From Halobellus clavatus (GTDB lineage Archaea; Halobacteriota; Halobacteria; Halobacteriales; Haloferacaceae), in the NCBI RefSeq assembly GCF_900107195.1, contig NZ_FNPB01000004.1, positions 242,587 to 306,586 of the forward strand: a DNA stretch of 64,000 nt, written 5' to 3'. The position numbers were made by a program, and so were the translations under genes. Positions 60,077 through 64,000 of this stretch are shown here, in pieces. Position 1 is the first letter of the stretch. Each line of letters begins with the position of its first letter. The notes below the pieces were generated by a model. It was not told where the DNA came from and did not search any database. It saw only the letters and a program-made list of their open reading frames with translations.

Positions 60077-63000
60077 TCAGCACTCGGACCAGCCGCAGGA
60101 CTCGCAGGTCTTGCAGCCTTCGGAGAAGTACAGCGACATACTGCCGCACTCGGGGCACTCGGGACTCTCCCCAGCGGCGAGCAGGTCGTCGGTGGCGTCG
60201 TCGCCGCCCACGCTCGGCGCGTTTTCGAGGTCTGCGCTCTCGCCCACGTCGACGTCGTCGACGTCCACGGTGGCCCCTCCGTCGGTCTCACGACCGGGGA
60301 CGGTGGGCTCCTCGGTGGAATCCGCCTCGGAGAGTTCGGTCAGGTTCTGCTGTTGCGGGTAGCCCTTGTCGATCTCTCCGTCGAGATACCGGCGCATCGC
60401 CGTGCCGATCGCGTCCGGGATGGAGTTGATCTGTTCGCCCTTGTCCCAGGCGACCTTCGGGCTCCGGATGCCCTGGAGTTCGCTCGCGATCTCCTCGGGG
60501 TCCACGCCGGAGCGCAGCGCCGTCGAGATGGTCTTCGCGAGCGCCTCGGTGAAGGAGGCGGTGAACCCGCCGGAGTTGCCGATGTTCGCGAAGAGTTCGA
60601 ACGGCTGACCACGGTCGTCCTCGTTGATGTTGACGTAGAGTTTGCCGTAGCCCGTGTCGATGCGCTGGGTCACGCCGTGGAGGACGTCCGGCCGCGGGCG
60701 CTTCTTGCCGAGGTCCGTCTGGCCGTCGGCCGCCGAGAGGAGGCGATCGACCTCCGCGTCGATGGCGGCCCGGACGTCGTCGTTCTCGAGGAAGCCTTCG
60801 AGTCCGCCGAAGACCTCCTCGATCTGCTCGATGAGGGCCTCCGCGGCCTCGCTCTCGTCGGCGAATTCGGTGTTCTGTGCGCGCGTCGTGAGCACCTGTT
60901 TCGAGCGCGTGCCGTCGCGGTAGACGGTCACGCCTTTTCCGCCGTTGCGGTAGATGTAGCGGTACACCTCGTCCATGTCCTCCTTGCTCGCGGTGTTCGG
61001 GAAGTTACAGGTCTTCGAGATGGCGGAGTCGACGCCCTCTTGGGTGGCACACTGCACCGCGGCGTGCTGTTTGCCCGAGAGGTCGCCGGTGACGACGAAC
61101 AGTTCCGAGATCGCGTCCGGCACCGTCGAGAGCGAGGAGACGCCGTCGAACTCGTTCGCAGCCATCTGCTCTTGGGCCTCTTTCTTCACCGCCTCGACGT
61201 CGATGTCGTTGGCCTCCAGCGTCCGGAGGAAGTAGTCGTCGAACTCGACGAGCATCTCGTCGCCCTGGACGTCGTCGGAGACGTTCTTGTAGTAGGCGAC
61301 GTTGTAGATCGGCTCGATTCCGCCGGTGGTGTTGCCGACCATCGACGTCGTGCCGGTCGGCGCGACCGTCGTCGTGTTGTGGTTGCGGATCGGGAAGCCC
61401 TCCTCCCACTCGTCGGCGTCGAGGCCGACGTAGTGCTCGAACCACTCCGCGTACTCGGTCGGGTTCGCGTACTTCGAGTCCGCCCACTCGTTGAACGATC
61501 CACGGGTCTTCGCGAGTTCGTGGCTCGTCTGCTTGGACTCGTGGTTGATGTGAGTCATCACCTGTCGGGCGACCTCGTTGCCCGCCTCGGTGCCGTACTG
61601 GATGCCGAGCTGTATGTACAGTTGGGCCAGCCCCATCACGCCGAGTCCGATCTTCCGCATGTTTCGGACCTTCTCTTCGATTTCGGGCACCGGGAAGTCC
61701 GACATCGTGACGACGTTCTCGAGGAACCGCGTTCCGCGGTCGATCCGGTAGTCGAACTCCTCCCAGTCGATCGCCTCCGAGAGGAAGCCGTCGACGGCGT
61801 CGGCGAACTCGTCGTACTCGTCGCCGTGGGCGTCGTACCAGACGCGCCAGTCGGGGGCGTCGAAGTCGACCAGCGTCGAGAGATTGATGTGGCCGAGGTT
61901 ACACGCTTCGTACTCCTCGAGTGGCTGCTCCCCGCAGGGGTTCGTCGCGAGGATCCGGTGGTCGGGGTGCTCGTCGACGTCGAACGAGTGCAGTTTGTTG
62001 ACGCGCTCGAGGTAGATGACGCCGGGTTCGCCGTTCTCGTGTGCACCGTCGACGATGTGGTCCCACAGTGCTTCTGCGGGAACGGAGAGTTCCTCGCCCA
62101 CCTCGACGTAGTCGCCGAGGCCGAACATCTCGTACAGTTCCTCGGTCTCGGGCGTGGCGACGTGCGGTTCGCCGGTCCGGGGGTTGGTGAAGGTGAACTC
62201 CTCGCCCTCGAACAGCGCGTCCATAAACTCGTCCGTGATGCCCACGGAGATGTTGAAATTCGAGAGGTGGCCCTCCACCGCGTTCCGGAGGTGCTTGGGG
62301 ACGCGCCCCTCCTCGTCGATGAGTTCGCGCGCTTCCTCGAGTGCGTCTTTGAACGAATTGTGCGTGAAGTCGTCGGGGTCGTTCAGACGCAAGGTGTGCG
62401 CCAGCGAGACGTCCTTGTTCTTCGCGTGAATGAACTGGATGACGTCGGGGTGGCTGACTCGCATCACACCCATCTGGGCGCCGCGGCGTGCGCCCCCCTG
62501 TGCGATCGTCTCGCACAGTTGGTCGTAGGTCCGCATAAACGTGATCGGGCCGGAGGCGATGCCACCGGTCGACCCGACGGGGTCGCCGTACGGGCGGAGC
62601 CGCCAGAACGCGTAGCCCATCCCACCGCCGGACTGGAAGACCTGTGCGGCTTCCTTAGCGGTCTGGTGGATGTCGTCGATGTCGTCGGCCGGCGAGTCGA
62701 CGAAACACGCCGACAGCTGCTGCAGTTCGTCGCCGGCGTTCATCAGCGTCGGTGAGTTCGGCATGAACGACAGCGAATCCATCAGCGATTCGAACTCCTC
62801 GCGTCGCTCGACGACGGACTCGCGGATCTCCGCGGGGAGTTCGGGGACGACGGTGTCGTAGGCGAACTTGTTGACGTTGTAGATCGACAGCGTGGTTTCG
62901 GCGTCCGCGTCGGCGGTGACACCCTTGCCGAAGACCTCCTCGGCGAGTTCGTCTCGACGCGGGTGGTCCGGCTTGAGTTGCTCTGGCGTGACGGTGATGT

Positions 63001-63235
63001 CGGTCCCCTGCTCTTCGGCCTCGTAGACGGCTTCCGCGAGGGCGACGTTCTTCGCCACGCGCGGGAACAGGTCCTCCTGCGACTCGATCGGGTTCCCCTC
63101 GGCGTCCTTCCGGAGATACCGCGCCGGCAGAATGTTGTGGTAGGCGTTCGCGGTCAGTCTGTCTTCGAGCGCCTCACCGTCGGTCCGCTTGATGGGGAGT
63201 TCCAGATCGGTTACGCTCTCGGGATGGTTGCTCAT
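60077..63235 (-). CDS. nrdJ: Adenosylcobalamin-dependent ribonucleoside-diphosphate reductase (NrdJ)
   Basis: A 1052-residue class II ribonucleotide reductase. The active-site residues are Cys in LSACFVDS near residue 173, and the Asn, Cys and Glu of TNPCGEQPLEEYEACNLG near residue 435. The PTGTTSMVGNTTGGIEPIYN glycine-rich block follows at about 630. It makes deoxynucleotides in a B12-dependent way. A C-terminal zinc ribbon (CPECGSMSLYF...CKTCESCGW) closes the protein and probably serves re-reduction of the active site. No intein is present. The length matches haloarchaeal NrdJ. Confidence 0.93.
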   Translation of the reverse strand: MSNHPESVTDLELPIKRTDGEALEDRLTANAYHNILPARYLRKDAEGNPIESQEDLFPRVAKNVALAEAVYEAEEQGTDITVTPEQLKPDHPRRDELAEEVFGKGVTADADAETTLSIYNVNKFAYDTVVPELPAEIRESVVERREEFESLMDSLSFMPNSPTLMNAGDELQQLSACFVDSPADDIDDIHQTAKEAAQVFQSGGGMGYAFWRLRPYGDPVGSTGGIASGPITFMRTYDQLCETIAQGGARRGAQMGVMRVSHPDVIQFIHAKNKDVSLAHTLRLNDPDDFTHNSFKDALEEARELIDEEGRVPKHLRNAVEGHLSNFNISVGITDEFMDALFEGEEFTFTNPRTGEPHVATPETEELYEMFGLGDYVEVGEELSVPAEALWDHIVDGAHENGEPGVIYLERVNKLHSFDVDEHPDHRILATNPCGEQPLEEYEACNLGHINLSTLVDFDAPDWRVWYDAHGDEYDEFADAVDGFLSEAIDWEEFDYRIDRGTRFLENVVTMSDFPVPEIEEKVRNMRKIGLGVMGLAQLYIQLGIQYGTEAGNEVARQVMTHINHESKQTSHELAKTRGSFNEWADSKYANPTEYAEWFEHYVGLDADEWEEGFPIRNHNTTTVAPTGTTSMVGNTTGGIEPIYNVAYYKNVSDDVQGDEMLVEFDDYFLRTLEANDIDVEAVKKEAQEQMAANEFDGVSSLSTVPDAISELFVVTGDLSGKQHAAVQCATQEGVDSAISKTCNFPNTASKEDMDEVYRYIYRNGGKGVTVYRDGTRSKQVLTTRAQNTEFADESEAAEALIEQIEEVFGGLEGFLENDDVRAAIDAEVDRLLSAADGQTDLGKKRPRPDVLHGVTQRIDTGYGKLYVNINEDDRGQPFELFANIGNSGGFTASFTEALAKTISTALRSGVDPEEIASELQGIRSPKVAWDKGEQINSIPDAIGTAMRRYLDGEIDKGYPQQQNLTELSEADSTEEPTVPGRETDGGATVDVDDVDVGESADLENAPSVGGDDATDDLLAAGESPECPECGSMSLYFSEGCKTCESCGWSEC

Positions 63236-63696
63236 CTACTGTTCCTCCTGCCCTGTGGCGTTGCACCGGGCGATTTCGAGTCGGCTGACTGGCTCAGTTC
63301 CGGTCATTTGTAACGATGTGTTGGTGTGGGGCGGGTCGGTTAAGGCTTCGGTATCCGGAGACGCGAATAGCTATCACATTTCGCACCTTATGCGCGGCCC
63401 CCCGTGACACGCATCGGACGTGACGGACCCACGTTCGTCCCAGTGAGTTATCAAGGTTGGTAGACCGTAGTGAAAGTGAAATTCTGTCGTCGGATACCGT
63501 CGCTGTCGTCCGATATCCAACTGAACTGAGGGGGCGTCACCTTCGCTTGGTTCCACGGCGTCACAACGATCTCGTAGTGAGCGCCGCAGCTGAGACGCGC
63601 AAGCCACCGGCACAACCGGCCGAAACAGTCACCTTTAGTATCTATCTCTCGCGCCCCCGTTTGGGCGGGCGATTTGGCGGTCCAGTGGGGTCGTGT
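63236..63696. other. Intergenic region of about 460 bp between nrdJ and an insertion element
   Basis: Holds the nrdJ promoter region on the minus strand and no supportable gene. A short inverted repeat (CGCCC/GGGCG) around 63650-63668 could be near the end of the transposon that starts here, but its exact border is not visible. Confidence 0.5.
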
Positions 63697-64000
63697 TTAG
63701 TTTGGAGCATTGAGCCAGGCGGCAAATGCTTGGAGCCAATTTTCGGCGGTTTGCGGCTCAACGTGGCTGAAACAGTTCGAGAACGACGAGGTGCGACGCT
63801 TGAGTTCTCGAAAGATTCGCTCGATGGCATTCCGATTTCCATTCCGTTCGGTTTGAAATCGGAGTGAAGCTCTGGCCAGCGCAGTTTGGAGGTGTTGAGC
63901 GCCATCGACCAGAAACACTGCGGATTCGACATCGTGTTTCTCGCGCAGTTCACGGAGAAAGATCTCGGTCAATGCGGTCGTCGTCGTTGAAAACAGCCGC
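63697..64000 (-). CDS. IS6-like transposase, C-terminal part (cut by window edge)
   Basis: The last 100 residues of a DDE transposase. The segment TERNGNRNAIERIFRELKRRT contains the third catalytic acidic residue (Glu) in the E-x-x-F/R-x-x-x-K-R-R-T form of IS6-family enzymes. An Asp lies upstream in FLVDGAQHL. The N terminus lies beyond the right edge, so integrity and the element's other end cannot be judged. It marks the right end of the nrdJ neighbourhood as a mobile junction. Confidence 0.8.
   Translation of the reverse strand, partial: RLFSTTTTALTEIFLRELREKHDVESAVFLVDGAQHLQTALARASLRFQTERNGNRNAIERIFRELKRRTSSFSNCFSHVEPQTAENWLQAFAAWLNAPN

Noticed and set aside
60353..62755. An 800-residue plus-strand frame inside nrdJ
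   Set aside because: Valine- and arginine-rich, with no motif. It is the antisense shadow of NrdJ, which has all its active-site residues.
60077..63235. An intein in NrdJ
   Set aside because: The reading frame runs through the active-site blocks without a splicing-domain insert, and the length is normal for the family.
1..64000. tRNA, rRNA genes and CRISPR arrays
   Set aside because: No cloverleaf-like or spaced direct repeat pattern was found by eye in the gene-free stretches. A dedicated tRNA or CRISPR search was not possible here.

Overview
The window is haloarchaeal chromosome. It is GC-rich and its proteins are strongly acidic. Several genes look leaderless, with a TATA box about 25 bp before the start codon. 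Twin-arginine lipoproteins are common, and the markers are archaeal: four bacterioruberin genes, an HTH-10 (bacterio-opsin activator type) regulator, receiver-PAS-kinase sensors and a DUF7521 membrane protein. The species cannot be told from the sequence. No rRNA, tRNA or CRISPR array was seen.

Layout. (1) 1-9635: an aromatic or one-carbon catabolic island, nearly all on the minus strand. It holds branched-chain-type ABC ATPases (livF partial, livG), a MetF-like methylene-THF reductase, two LigM/DesA-like THF-dependent O-demethylases, a hotdog thioesterase, an IclR regulator, a D-2-hydroxyacid dehydrogenase and an acyl-CoA ligase. (2) 10086-22567: a DUF1684 protein, an ABC-2 exporter, a LolA-like envelope protein, two receiver-PAS-histidine kinases, a small phosphatase, a beta carbonic anhydrase and a MacB-type ABC pair. 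(3) 22630-24790: a TetR gene cut by an IS200/IS605-type element carrying tnpA, a 48-residue ORF and tnpB. (4) 24965-31737: lipoprotein, surface and membrane proteins, small winged-helix regulators, a subtilase and an MFS carrier. (5) 31848-35244: a coupled SCO-TlpA-CcdA set, an MBL hydrolase and a pirin. (6) 35344-46048: XdhC, then a three-subunit molybdenum hydroxylase resembling exported PaoABC (Tat signal on the 2Fe-2S subunit, four-cysteine insert in the FAD subunit). A MocA-like cytidylyltransferase, two thioredoxin-fold proteins without CxxC and a cytochrome b follow. (7) 46209-54419: VOC protein, KptA, zinc alcohol dehydrogenase, aromatic-type aldehyde dehydrogenase, MBL and alpha/beta hydrolases, HTH-10 regulator and a ZIP transporter. 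(8) 54509-59688: an SDR and the bacterioruberin set crtI-lyeJ-cruF with convergent crtB. (9) 59814-64000: a zinc-finger microprotein, B12-dependent ribonucleotide reductase nrdJ, and a transposase cut by the window edge.

The most interesting reading is that regions 1, 6 and 7 together could process methoxylated, lignin-type aromatics. An alcohol dehydrogenase plus an aldehyde dehydrogenase or exported molybdo-oxidase would turn aryl alcohols and aldehydes into acids. LigM/DesA-like enzymes would move the methyl group to tetrahydrofolate, MetF would recycle methyl-THF, and the Liv-type transporter would import the acids. This is an inference from family resemblance and gene order. Nothing in the DNA alone proves the substrate.
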